From Monodelphis domestica (taxonomy: Eukaryota > Chordata > Mammalia > Didelphimorphia > Didelphidae), in assembly GCF_027887165.1 (NCBI RefSeq), contig NC_077230.1, positions 263,250,476 through 263,314,475 of the forward strand: a stretch of 64,000 nt of DNA, in the 5' to 3' direction. The notes under the pieces are model-generated. The model had not been told where the DNA came from. It searched no databases and saw only the letters and a list, made by a program, of their open reading frames with translations. The position numbers were made by a program, and so were the translations under genes. This document shows positions 1 to 11,520 of this stretch, piece by piece (the first letter of the stretch is position 1; every line of letters begins with the position of its first letter).

Positions 1-345
1 GTATGAGACTTTATGTGAATCTCACCAAGTATATTTAAGAAAGAGTTTTAAAAATGTAATCACTTTAAATGTATAAGATGGTATTAATTGTTGACAGACA
101 CCTCAAACAATATAATGTGAATGGAATGGAATTGAGTAGTTAAGAATAGCCACAGTCTTAGCATCATAAGATCATAGAATGAGAATCTGAAAGGAACTGA
201 CCCAGCCACCTTTACATTTTATGGAAAAACTGATGGCCAAGAAAGCAAATAATTTGATCAAGGTCTAATAGGCAACAATGATCAGAGAAGATAATGTTTC
301 ATTTTTGAAGGAAATATCAAATATCAATCAATCAATCAACAAGAG

Positions 346-551
346 TTGCTTTTTTTTAAACCGTTACCTTCTGTCTTAGAAAAACAATACTAAGTATTGG
401 TTCCAAGGCAGAAGAGCGGTAAGGGCTAGGCAAAGGGAGTTAAGTGACTTGCCCAGGATTACACAGTTAGGAAGTGTCTGAGGTCATATTTGAACCTAGG
501 ACTTCCCATCTCTAGGCCTGGCTCTTAATCTACTGAGCCACCCAGCTGCCC
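346..551 (-). repeat. Marsupial tRNA-derived SINE
   Basis: Antisense copy with A-rich tail at the low end and box B complement near 490. Imperfect duplication TCAATCAACAAGAG / TCAATCAAGAAAAG flanks it. Confidence 0.88.
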
Positions 552-668
552 TCAATCAAGAAAAGTTTATTAAATGCCTACTATGTGCCAGACTCTGTTT
601 TAGGTACAGGGGTACAAAACAATGAATGAAATAATCTCTACTCACAAGGAGTTTGCCTTCTAAAGGGA
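552..668 (+). repeat. Therian/MIR-type SINE fragment
   Basis: TTTATTAAATGCCTACTATG followed by TGCCAGACTCTG and a ...CAAGGAGTTTGCCTTCTAAAG tail-like segment, typical of an ancient therian repeat also seen near 14500 and 48300. Confidence 0.6.
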
Positions 669-694
669 GACAAGTATATTCATAAATATATTTA

Positions 695-930
695 GGGGTC
701 AGCTAAGTAGCTCATTGGATAGAGAGTCAGGCTGGAGTTGAGAGGGCCTGGATTTAAATATGGCCACAGACACTTCCTAGCAGTGTGACCCTGAGCAAGT
801 CACTTAAACCCAGTTGCCTACCCCTTATTGCTCTTCTGCCATAGAATCGATACTTAGTGTGCGTTGGAATCGATACTTAGTATCACTTCTAAAATGGTAG
901 ATTAGGGCTTAAAATCTTTTAAAAAAAATA
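695..930 (+). repeat. Marsupial tRNA-derived SINE
   Basis: Degenerate sense copy; TGTGACCCTGAGCAAGTCAC core and GCTCTTCTGCC near the 3' end. The 3' part is partly duplicated (GAATCGATACTTAGT twice, near 845 and 870). Confidence 0.8.
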
Positions 931-2094
931 AGCATATTTTGAATAAATAAAAAAGTGTAAATACAAAGTAATTAAGTACAAGGAAGTTTGAGAGAGGAAG
1001 GCCATTGTGTATTTCTCTTCTCAGTCTGTGAACAGGTTAATAATTTTATAAATATCTTGAATGGTAGACTACAGAATATACACAGTTTGTAGAGGAATCA
1101 TAGAGTTTATGAAATGCGATGGATAAATGAGATAGGGAATCCTTCCCTGGAGACATTTGTACACTAGGTAATTTATAAAGACTATTATTATGTTTTTTAA
1201 AAATTATCTTTAATTTTATTTTTAAATACTTGTAGATTTGTGCAGAAACAATTCTAAACTACTCTAAATGGGATGACAAATTTGTCTTTCTTATGTATAC
1301 CTGCCAAAATTTTCAGATAGGAAGAGTTGGAAGCTTTTTGGTTACAAATTTTGTTTGAATTTAAGGAAGCTGAGATGTTGTCCCGTGATTAAAAAAAAAA
1401 GTTACTAGGACCACCACCATTATCCACATAGTTTTTGAAGAAAATGTGAGAAACTTGACAACTGCGACAAAGATAATATTCTATGGTTTGTCTAAACTGA
1501 TCTTGGAACAAGACTAGAACAAATTACATGTTGTTATATTAAGATGAAGTCTACCTCATAGGCATTCAGTTTACGATGAATCCTGGATTGGAGAATGGTT
1601 TCAAAAAGTATGGTATGTTTATGTAATAGAATGTATTATTGTACAGTTGGAAATGATAAACATGAAAAATTCAGAGAAATGTAGTAAGATTTGCATGAAG
1701 TGTTGCTGAACAAATCTAATGAATAATATATATGTATGTATGTGTATATACATATATATATATAATGACTGAAACACTGTAAATGAAAAAAAATCACTAA
1801 AGGGAAATTTAACTCTAAATAATTGAAAAAAACTAGTGATCAGTCCCAGAGAATAGATAATGAGAAAAACCTTAGAGCAGAGGAGGAGACTGCTAGGACA
1901 GAATAGTATATTCATTGTCAGATAAGAATTCTGTATGGATTGTTTTTGCTTAATTGCTTTCTTTCTCACATGGGAAAGACCATTCTGGGGAGAGTAACTA
2001 TGAAATTACTTTGATATAAATATAAAAGGCATGAATAATGTATATTAAAAAATAAAATGAGAAATTGAAGTTGAATAGTTCTTTTGATCCCATT

Positions 2095-2215
2095 GTTATT
2101 TAATTCATTATATTGTGACCCTGTGAGGGCAGATCTTTTATTACTTTTTGTAAACCCAATTCTTAACAGTGCCAGGCACATAGTAGGCACTAAATAAATG
2201 TTTACTGACTGAGGA
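2095..2215 (+). repeat. L2/MIR-type 3' end
   Basis: CAGTGCCAGGCACATAGTAG then CACTAAATAAATGTTTACTG, the standard L2/MIR 3' terminus. Confidence 0.65.
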
Positions 2216-2489
2216 ATTGATTCAGAATTGTTATTAACCTGGAGGGAACTCCAGGTATAGAAAATTCTATCACTTATACAAATAGGAAACGTGTCTTATA
2301 AAGTTTTAGAGAATGTTCTTCAGGTAGGAGAGCCTTCTTGGCACAATGTATTTGCTAGGGCTAACCTTGGAAATTTTAAGTCTGGGTACAAGTCATTTTA
2401 CTTCTTAGTGACTTCAGAAGACTCTTTGAAACTATAAAGTGAAGATTAGCATCCTGATTGTATAAGTGAGATTTTTTATACTTGTCCAT

Positions 2490-2725
2490 TATAGAATAGA
2501 GCTCTTGAGTCCAGACTCAGGAAGAGTCGAGTTCAAATTCAGACTCAGACATTTATTAATTGTGTGACCTTAGACTAGTAATTTGAACTCTGTTTAAACC
2601 TCCTCAATTTCCTCAGTTGTAAAATGGGAATACTAATAGCATCTACCTCCCAGGGTTGTTACAAGAATAGAATGAAATAATATCTGTAAAGTTCTTTACA
2701 ACCTTAAATCAATATAAAAATGGTA
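2490..2725 (+). repeat. MIR SINE
   Basis: GAGTTCAAATTCAGACTCAG, CCTCAGTTGTAAAATGGGAA and CAGGGTTGTTACAAG in MIR order. Confidence 0.75.
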
Positions 2726-2989
2726 GTAGTTCCTATCATCATGATTATCAATCAGCAGGCTATTATAATGAGATGGTAATTTGGTCACTATCTAATAACA
2801 ATCAAGGTTGGGATTAAAACTCCAATATTGATCCTAATCTCTTACTTTTTTTTTGAGATTAGACAAAATAAAAAACCTCAACAACCCAATGGAAATGCTT
2901 AATGTACAAGACCTAGTGCTAATTGTTGAATTTCTTTCTATTTTGCTCCTAATGTTAGTTGATTTTTTAGAGTAGTCTTTTTATTCTTT

Positions 2990-3660
2990 TGTTTAGTTCT
3001 AAATACTTTTAGATATGCAAAAAAGTTGTCCACATTAGCCATGTTCTTTCTCAAATATGCAAGATTAAGAGAGAAAGAGAGAAAAAAAATGTTTCAACTC
3101 ACATTCTGTATCTGTTTGCCCCCTGGAGTGAATGTGAGTCTATCAGAATTGTGGTGGGTTATTGTGTTTATCAGTTACTACATCTCTCAAAGTTGATTAT
3201 CTTTACAATACTGCTGTTGCTGTATAGATTGTTTTCCTAGTTGTGCTCATTTCACATTGTATCAGTTTTTCTGAAAATCCCTGTCATTTTTTAGTGCACT
3301 GCATCACATTCATATACCATAACTTGTTTAGCCATTCCCCAGTTGATGGGCCTTCCCTCAGTTTCCAATTCTTTTGACACCACAAAAAAAGCTAATATTA
3401 ATATTTTTGTACATATGGTTTCTTTTCCTTTGATCTCTTGGGGTTGGGGAGGATTATAGCACTAGTAGCATTTTTTTTTTCTGAGTAAAAGGCATGTACA
3501 ATTTATTCACCTTTTGGGAATAATTCCATATTGGGCATAATTCCAAATTACTTTCCAGAGTGCTTGGAATAGTTCACAGCTCCTCTCTTACTTTTCTATT
3601 ATATTGTGCTGTTATTTAAAGATAGTTCATTTCACTATTTGAAAATTGTGATGCAATTTT
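2990..3660 (-). repeat. L1 3' fragment, antisense
   Basis: TTTAGCCATTCCCCAGTTGA is the complement of the L1 segment ending in an open stretch before the 3' UTR in marsupial L1s; continues with CAAATTACTTTCCAGAGTGC. Confidence 0.6.
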
Positions 3661-5915
3661 TCCTAATTTCGTAGTTTTACTTTTCCTGAAAACTCTTAGA
3701 CAACGCATAGACATGCACACACACACAGACACACATACACATGATTATTGCCCATGTAGTTATGTATATATCTACTAGGGTTTGTTTAAGTGCAACTTGC
3801 AGTAAGGGGTGATTAGATATCTTTGTAATCTTGGCCATTGCTCTTCAAGGTAGACTTTGATTCCTGTCTATAGGGGTATAAGAGATTTAGACCATGCAGT
3901 TGATCCACTTTGTTCTCCTCATAGAGGAGATACTAGACCAGAATTACATCTGTCTGCCCTTCTAAATACTGCTAGTTTAGGGGAAATTATTTTTAGTTTC
4001 ATACATTTAACTGATTACTATCCCTTACCAGGGAGGGAATGCCCTAAGTTATATCTAAGGACTTGACTTCTTGCTTACCAAATACTAATTATGCAAAATT
4101 AACAAATAGTAAATAGTGAATAAACCCATTGATCCAACCTGAAAGCAAGCAGAATTTAGAGAGTTACATAGATTAAAAGTTTTATAGATCTAGAATTAGA
4201 AGTTATATAGATTATATAAATGGGTTGAATGAATCTGCTATTGAGAATGAAATAGCTCAACTGAGAGAGAGAGTTTGATCTAAATGACAGTAAATTCTCT
4301 GAAGTCACTAATGTGGCAAGCTGGAAATAGGGACTTACTTAAAGTACCATCTCCTCTGCATTATCAGCTTCTTCCCAATGTCTTTCTTTTCTTTCCCTCT
4401 TTCTGAAGAGAGCCTAGAGCCACATATGTGCCACATACATTTGAGGGTAGAAGCCAGAACAACTTTGCTCTGCCCCTCACTTAATTTAGTCATAGAATAT
4501 TATACTGCTCATGGAAATATGAGTCCCTACAAGGATTGAGTGTACTTTGGAAGTTCTTTTTTGGTAAGTCTAAAAGATTACATACAATACTTTTATTTCA
4601 GTAACATATTTTATACTTTTTTCTGCCACAGCACTTAAAAAAATTCCTCAGTAAGAGTTTTAGTCTGACACTTCTAGTTTACAGATACAAGTAGTTTACT
4701 TTGAGCTGATTTCGTTAAGTTCTTTGGCCAGATTAAAAGTGTAATTAATCTTAAATACTCTGAAGGAAGACCTTGTAATTCATTTTATCTATGATTACCC
4801 TCAAGTTTTATTTGATGTTATCTTTGCTATTGTGAATGAAAGGTTTAGAGGGCTGTACTGTAACTTTAGCTTTTTAGATTTTAGTGCTTAGAGATTTTTG
4901 GTATTTCTATTGATGAATTTCCTCTAATCAGGAAAAACAGCTATAGGGCAAGAGTTGGTAAGGTAACAATTGCTTATATATGTTCTAAATTACAAGGTTT
5001 ATATTTCCTTGAGATTTGGAATTTTCAAGGAGTTCTTGTTCAAATTCTAATTACATATTTATAAATTTGTAAACTCTATGAAAACAGTTGAACTTAATCT
5101 AAACTTAAATAGATCATTCTTATACAATAAGTTTTTAAGAAATCTTAAGTACAAATGCTTTCCTTTCTGTCTTAGTTATTGTCATATTAGACTATTCTAA
5201 CCTTATTAAGTTTGATTAGAAAATTTTAATTTTAATATTTACTCTTTGATGAACATGCTCTTCCATTTAACTTGAATACTAAGAGTCAGATTCCATTCAT
5301 AATTGATCAGTGGCTTTTGCTTACTTGGTATCAAAAACCCACAAAGCTTCTCTTACCTGTGGCTATGACTTCAACTTAATGCAGTGATTCTCATTTAAGT
5401 TGTTTATGAACCCTTTCCCAAGTTACTGTGAAGACCCTCTAATGGTGCACTAAGCAAGTAATTAATTGCCCAGTTATGCTACAAGTTTTTGTTTCTACTA
5501 TGACAGTAAGCACGGGTGCATGTTTAAAACATTATAGATTGGTTTTAACAGCAATTTAAAACACAGTTATGCACACAATTATTTTGATGTTCATTTGGTG
5601 ATTACTTAAAAAACTTACTACTCCTTATTAGGCACATGCTCTTACAGCTTCTCAGCTTGTCATCAAATTGTTTCCAAACAAATCCACAAGGATTTGTCAT
5701 TCAAGTGCAAACTAGTTCTCAAGGAATGCTTAAAAGCACGTATGAAACGCCATTTGTTTTTGTACACTGTACCAGAATAATTCCCTTGTTCCTCTCTAGT
5801 ATCGTGTAACTTTGTCTCATCAGCTATGATCATGTGATCAAACACAGACCATTACAAATTTTCTGCAGAGACAGACCTTATATTGCAGAAGATAAACAAA
5901 CTTCTCATTGAATAT

Positions 5916-6349
5916 TGCAAAAAACAGATTACTGCATCAGAGAAATATTGGCAAGCAAATGCAAGAAATGGCATTTTGAAGGAACTGTCAGTCAACCAGA
6001 AGGAAGGAAGATTCCAATAGAATCTGATGAGAAGGCAGTTGGGGAAAACCAGCAGCTGAAAGGAGACTTTTCTTCCTGCTATCTGGGAGGAAAGATCAAC
6101 TAAGAGAAAGACTTGCACTGGATTTCTGCCTACTCATTGACTCAATATTGAAAAGATTGGAGCTTAGCTCTGAAGAACCTTTTCAGTTTATCAGCAATAT
6201 CCCCTCACAGACAAATAACTTTATTTCCCTGTATTGAACCCCATAGGAACATCAGGAATTAAGTTAGAGGAAAGGCAAAAAGGTTTGCACTCCTTCCCCC
6301 CACCCCACTTCCTGTCCCTCTCTCAGTTGATCTTAACGTCTCTTATTCA
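5916..6349 (+). mobile_element. Solo LTR of family C, plus strand
   Basis: 434 bp, TGCAAAAAACAG to TCTTATTCA, with exact 4-bp duplication ATAT at 5912-5915 and 6350-6353. It is in inverted orientation to the copy at 10740-11520. A possible poly(A) region is GAACCCCATAGGAA and its upstream AATAAC near 6215. Confidence 0.78.
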
Positions 6350-6355
6350 ATATGG

Positions 6356-7041
6356 TGTTAAGGGGTTGTTGACTGATTATATTATATTAGTGGTCTCCAG
6401 GGATTAAAATTCAATCCCAGTGAAATACTCAAGGCAGTTTGGAATTTTTATGGTGGTTTAATTACAATGGAAGAAATTAAGAAGGAGAAGAGGGTAAGGA
6501 TAGGAGATATTCTCTAGCCTGGAATAAGTTAAAGGGACTTCAGAGGCCTCAGCCAAGGGGCCGTCTCAGAAGATTAAATTTAGCTTAGCTTCCAGCCATG
6601 AGGCCTCCTCCTCGGAAGATAGTGCCTTCAGGAGGTAAATGAAAGGAGGAATCAGCCTATCACTCACGACTGTCGCTCAGGGAAGATGCCTCACCTAAAC
6701 CGCACTACAAAGCTTCTCACAGCTTCTCACTGCCAAGCTGTGAATGCCAAACCACTACCAGGAGCTCCCAACATCCCCCTGAGAGAGCCCAACCTCGCTG
6801 AGAGAGAAAGTGATGTGAAATATATAGGCAGTTCCTTACATCACTTCCTGCATCTCACATGTACCAATGGTAGCTTAAGCTTAGCTTAGGGCAGCCCAGG
6901 GGGTCTATCAGTTGTTTCCGTTTTGTCACTTGCTAGCACATGTTGGTCATAGGCCATCCTCCTCACAGTTAATCCTTAAGTGGGGGTGTATACAATCCTG
7001 GTTGCTAGAATTCTAAAGACTAAGCAGGGTGGAGTAAATCA
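6356..7041 (-). repeat. 3' LTR of retrovirus A
   Basis: It starts TGTTAAGG, ends AAATCA next to the polypurine tract, and aligns along its length with the solo LTR at 42478-43210, for example in TGGTCTCCAGGG versus TGGTCGCCATGG near the start and GCAGGGTGGAGTAA near the end. The low-coordinate end abuts the target duplication of the neighbouring solo LTR with only two bases between. Confidence 0.7.
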
Positions 7042-9886
7042 AAAAATATAATCCCCCCAATGATAATTGGAGGACTAGTCTCCCCAGTTGATCATTAAAC
7101 ATAATCATCTTCCACCTCTAAATTCTTCTAACTGCAGGTGCATACACAATTTCACCTTCTAAGAGGAAACTACAATAGTTAGAAGAAGGGAATAGAAGAG
7201 AGAAAGCAAAACCAATGTTTTTCTTGGTGCATTGACAAAAACCAAATGGGGGAAATCCCCTTTTGGCATAAGAGTATACATTAAAATTAAATGTTCAATC
7301 AACCTTCAGTTCAACCAACCATACCCCAAAGTTCATTCTGGATCTTCTTGATGTAGCATAGATTTTTCAGGCATCTTTTTGCAAACAGTTTAAAGCAGGA
7401 AGGCCAGCCCACAGCCTTCCCATGAAAGGAAAGATAGAAAGCTGACCTTGGGGAAGGACTACAGCCAAGGAGATGGACAAGAAACAGACAGATACACACG
7501 TAATATTTGACAATGGAGCTCCACAGAAAAGCCCCCCACTACTTAGCTATCACGAGGACATGATACCGCTAAGCAGTCCTAAAGTAACAACAGGTGGATA
7601 TAGGAGTATAGAGATTAGCTGAGAGGAAAAGCCATGATACTTTGCAGCCTGGGCTGCAGGTACGGATTAGTCCAGCTTGAGGAGAGACCAAGAAAGAAAT
7701 CACTGGTTCCTTAGAGCTGGTACTCTAAGCACGAACCACTTGAGGATAAGAGATTGAGGAGGAAAGGTCTTTCAGGAAGAGAGAGAGATAGAGAGGGAGG
7801 AAGTTAAAGATTGAGCTTGGCCAGAGGCCAAGCTCCAGGAAAAACAGACATAGGTGAGAGGTGATGCAGCAAGAAAGCTGGCCTTCTGTGGAGCTCTTAT
7901 TTATTACCATTGAGATGCAAATGTGCACAATACATAGGGATGAATGCATAGTGTATTATCATTGGTTAAGGACAAGGTATAGGTGTGGTTTGTCTCAGCC
8001 AGGTGAGCACAAAGAAACCTGATTTCGCGCCTAACCTAGGGGATGCTGGGATTAAGGGTCAAAAGGCTTTACTTGCCATGCACAGGACTGAGCATGCTCT
8101 CTTCTAATACAATCTTTACATTTCAACTATTTCCCTTATCCCTAGATAGGTGTGGACTGCTACACAGTTCATTCTCTGGATTTTAGGAGTTAGCAAGCTT
8201 CTTTTCTTGAAGATCTTTCTTGAACAAAAATTTCAAAATCTTGAATTTTTATTAAAATACAATCCCTCTGAAGTGGGTGTTGAGAAGCACCCAGTTCAGG
8301 TCAGGATGCATGGTTGAGTTATGGCGGTGTATGAATCAGTTATCAAAAGAAGAGGGGAAAAAAACCAAAAACATAAAGAAAAAAAATGGAAGAAAGTTAA
8401 ACTTTTGTGAGAAAGAAAAATTATTCAAAATATCAAAATCTATATATATAAAATTTTGAGTAAAGAAGAATAAATTCATAATAGACCCTTGTATTATGGT
8501 CCAATAAATTTCTAACAGGCCCTTGTATTAGGATCAATTAAAGTAATTTCTATCCCACAAGTCTGTAGGACAGAATGCAGTAGTTTTTCACTTACCCATT
8601 TGCAGCCAAGACTAAAGGAAGTTGCCATGCTATAGGAAAGAAAAAAGACTATATTTTTGTGTGATATAGGGAAGTGTCATTCCCTGGTCTTATTTTTCAT
8701 CATTCTCAGGGATAGGGGGAGCCAGGATGATAGCCAAACTTTGGTACTTGTCTGTGAGTATTTCACAAAGAGTGTGGATACAAGGAACTCCTGCATTTTA
8801 ATATATGTTAAGCTTTGCAACCTCGAGTCTCACACTAGGTTCAAGTCCTTTTGTTTTGGCCTAGAAGTGCATCAATCTTACCTGGATTGGTGTCTTTCTT
8901 TTTAACCTGTGTGCTTTTTTTGGGCAATATTCAGGTTAAATCTATGCTTCTATGGCACTGTATAGATGAAGTCTGAGCTCCTTTTTGATCCCGTTTTGGG
9001 ATTTGATCCCATTTCAGGATTTCCTAGAATCTGACACAAACATTAATTACAGTCCCATAACATTTACTAATAAATGGCAGGTTCCCACAGTTTAAAGCTT
9101 TTGGGTATGCATTAATATTATAGCACACACATATATATATATACACACATATATATATTAAACTTATATTATTGCAGAATAAAAAATAATATTAATTGTA
9201 TGCATTTTAAGTAAAAGAAATGAGAAAAGGGAAAAAAATCAAATCTTCTAATCAAAATAAAAGAAAAGCAATAATAAAAATAAGGGGAAACATTCAAGAA
9301 TTCAATGTGTTCCCAAAAAACAGTATGCACTTGTCTATAGATTATTTCCAATGCATGCGATAGGATACAGTCAATCAGTCTCAATACTGGTGACATGTGC
9401 TTCAAATGCAAAAAATGAAATAAAAATATTTCAAATACTATATGGCACAAGTAAAATGTCACAAAATAGTACAGATCCATCAATAGGGAAGAAAAACAAA
9501 AATTTAAAAATGTATATATTTCATAATCACAGGGGTACTGTATTCAAAAATCCATTTCTTCTATCTTCCTTCTTCTTTGTTAAAATTTGGAGGAGAGACA
9601 AAACTGAAGAGGGTAAATGTCTACAAAAATAATAGAATATAAAGGACACCACCTTCTGCCCCATGTGGAGGGGTAGTAGCACCCTTACTATTTCTTGGAT
9701 GAGCTCCACTTAAGTTATATTGTTGTGGAGTCATTTGGTTTGAGTTATCATTTTCCCAGTTAATATTCCTATAGTTATCATTCCTAAAGTTGTGGTTTCT
9801 ATTATCATTATTATAGTTATTTCTATATTATTTATGTAGTTATTATTAAACTGTGTATTATTTCTGATTGCCTTGAATAAATTTCT

Positions 9887-9928
9887 ACACTCTGTCATTC
9901 TGTGGCCCTTCTTCTCACAGAATTGGCA
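9887..9928 (-). pseudogene. Gag nucleocapsid zinc knuckle, CX2CX4HX4C
   Basis: The minus strand reads CQFCEKKGHRMTEC, an intact CCHC knuckle, the RNA-binding motif of retroviral nucleocapsid. It is in the frame of the capsid-like stretch, but the coiled-coil piece between them (to 10086) is in another frame, so at least two shifts or an indel pair separate them. An asparagine-rich tract follows down to about 9720. Confidence 0.8.
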
Positions 9929-10086
9929 GGTAATGAATCGATAGTTAGATTCTTGGAGAGGGGCAAGTGCCCTTTTTCCAGTTTATCAATCTTATCTCTT
10001 AAATATTTCAATTCTTTCCTCATTGTCTCTATGAGATCATTAGTCTCTTCCTCTTTTTCTTTGTTTCCCTTTGAAACATACAGCAA
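9895..10086 (-). pseudogene. Gag linker with coiled coil, frameshifted
   Basis: Sixty-three codons rich in Glu and Lys (MRKELKYLRDKIDKLEKG) suggest the charged coiled-coil segment found between capsid and nucleocapsid in gammaretroviral gag. Its frame differs from both the capsid piece above and the zinc knuckle it overlaps. Confidence 0.6.
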
Positions 10087-10231
10087 TTTTTCTCAAATCA
10101 TCAAGATTCATTTCAGGCCACCTTGGGCAATGAATTCTAAAATAATCCCTGATCACTTTGCAAGAGTTATTGATAAAGTGCCTTCTAATTTGTCTTATGT
10201 AATTTTCTTTAGAAAGGTCAAAATATAGGTA

Positions 10232-10720
10232 TCAACCCCCAAACTCAGTTATTCTATCCATGAATCTGGAGGGTGTCTCATCATCATTTTGCTTAAGTTT
10301 TTCAGATTCCATCCATTTATCCATGCTTTCAGAGCACTCTCTCATAGCAGTTAGAATGGCCTCTCTACAATAATATAGTTGTAAATAATCCTCAGAGTTG
10401 TTAGTGTCCCATTCGGGATCCTGAGATGGCCAGTGTGCTGCATTGCACCCCCAGACATTATTGACATGAGAACTTATTTCAGTTTTCTCATGTTCTGTTA
10501 AGAAAGCCTGGAGTAAGTTTTCAACGTCTTTGTAAAATGGATTATACTGAAAAAATATGTCTGTCATCTTTTTTGTCACCATAAAGGGATCTTGTTTATA
10601 TGTGGGAACATTTCATGTGAATTCATTTATTTCTTGGGGAGTAAACGGTATATGGTGCCTTAGTCACCACATCCTCATTGCATCCTATTTCAGGTACTTC
10701 TCTTAAGTTATTAGAAGTTT
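10232..10720 (-). pseudogene. Retroviral gag capsid-like remnant
   Basis: A minus-strand open stretch of 116 codons (10582 to 10232) resembles the gammaretroviral p30 capsid, with the family-typical tract DPEWDTNN followed by a YCREAIL helix and a late segment DETPSRFMDRI. An ATG-led piece precedes it to about 10720 but is separated by an in-frame stop and a frame change. Viral copies of this age are normally inactive, and this one is visibly broken. Confidence 0.75.
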
Positions 10721-10739
10721 CCATGGACTAATCTCACAC

Positions 10740-11520
10740 TGTAACTCTTTTCTGAAAGGGGTTTTATTCTTAATTTAGGGGAATTAAGAGAGGAGGGAGA
10801 GGGAAGAGAGAAGTTAAGGTCTCCCTAATTTCCTATGGGGTTCAATACAGGAAAATAAAGTTATTTGTCTCTGAGGTGATATTGCTGATAAACTGAAAAG
10901 GTTCTTCAGAGCTGTAAAGATTAAAATTTAGGAATATGGGGAGACTGAGGCAGGTAGAAATTAGTTTCTCTCTGCAAGGAGTATTATATTTTTTAGAGGT
11001 TTATTAAGGATTAAGGATTAAAAAATATATAAGTAAGAAACATGTGCCTAGGCCAGAGGCCTAGACAAAATAACCTCACATCATGGAAGAGATGCCTCTG
11101 CTCCAAAACGGAAGTCCAAAAGAGCCAAAAACCTTTGCCACCAGCTTAAATCCTTTCTTGATCTCGGCCCACCTCAGAATTCCTGTGAGATTACAAAGCA
11201 TTTTGGGGAAGTGGAGCAAAGGCTTGTGGGGATTGTAGTCCTGTATTCGAGTCTATTTTTTACAGAGCTAAGCTCCAATCTTTTCAATATTGAGTCAGTG
11301 AGTAGCCAGGAATCCAGAGCAAGCCTGCCTCTCAGTTGATTTTTCCTCCTAGACAGCAAGAACGGGAATTCTCCCCTTCAGCTGCTGGTTTTCCCAACTG
11401 CCTTCTCATCAGATTCTATTGGAAACTTCCTTCCTTCTGGTTGATTGACAGTTCCTTCAAAATTCCATTTCTTACATTTGCTTGCCAATATTTCTCTGGT
11501 GTAGTAATCTCTTTTTCACA
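10740..11520 (-). mobile_element. Solo LTR of family C, interrupted
   Basis: TGTAACTC to TTTTTCACA; about 425 bp without the nested LTR. Reverse complement of the copy at 5916-6349 along its length. Flanking tetramers are ACAC (10736-10739) and ACAT (11521-11524), one mismatch from a target duplication. It sits beside the gag start of retrovirus A. Confidence 0.72.
10913..11264 (-). mobile_element. Solo LTR, retrovirus B family, nested
   Basis: 352-bp TGTAAAGATT to TTTTTACA copy of the retrovirus B LTR with exact 4-bp duplication GAGC at 10909-10912 and 11265-11268. It interrupts the older LTR at 10740-11520; removing it restores that LTR's alignment to 5916-6349. Confidence 0.88.

Larger units (their letters stand above)
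6356..10739 (-). mobile_element. Endogenous retrovirus A, internally deleted, gag remnant (minus strand)
   Basis: The 3' LTR is at 6356-7041 and a polypurine tract follows at about 7051-7062 (CATTGGGGGGAT on the minus strand). The 3' internal region at 7080-9500 shares ordered blocks with the retrovirus at 15.1-18.8 kb. A broken gag lies at about 9850-10720. No pol or env block was recognised between them, and no matching 5' LTR was seen; the upper end is interrupted by a solo LTR of another family. Gag spacing and 4-bp duplications of related LTRs suggest a gammaretrovirus-like (class I) element. It is non-functional as it stands. Confidence 0.75.

Noticed and set aside
9169-9483. 104-codon minus-strand frame in retrovirus A
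   Set aside because: Phe/Tyr/Leu-rich translation of AT-rich sequence that aligns with a non-coding block of retrovirus B; not an envelope segment I can support.
5916-11520. Inverted repeat as termini of one large DNA transposon
   Set aside because: The left arm has its own 4-bp ATAT duplication and both arms look like LTRs, so they are independent solo LTRs.
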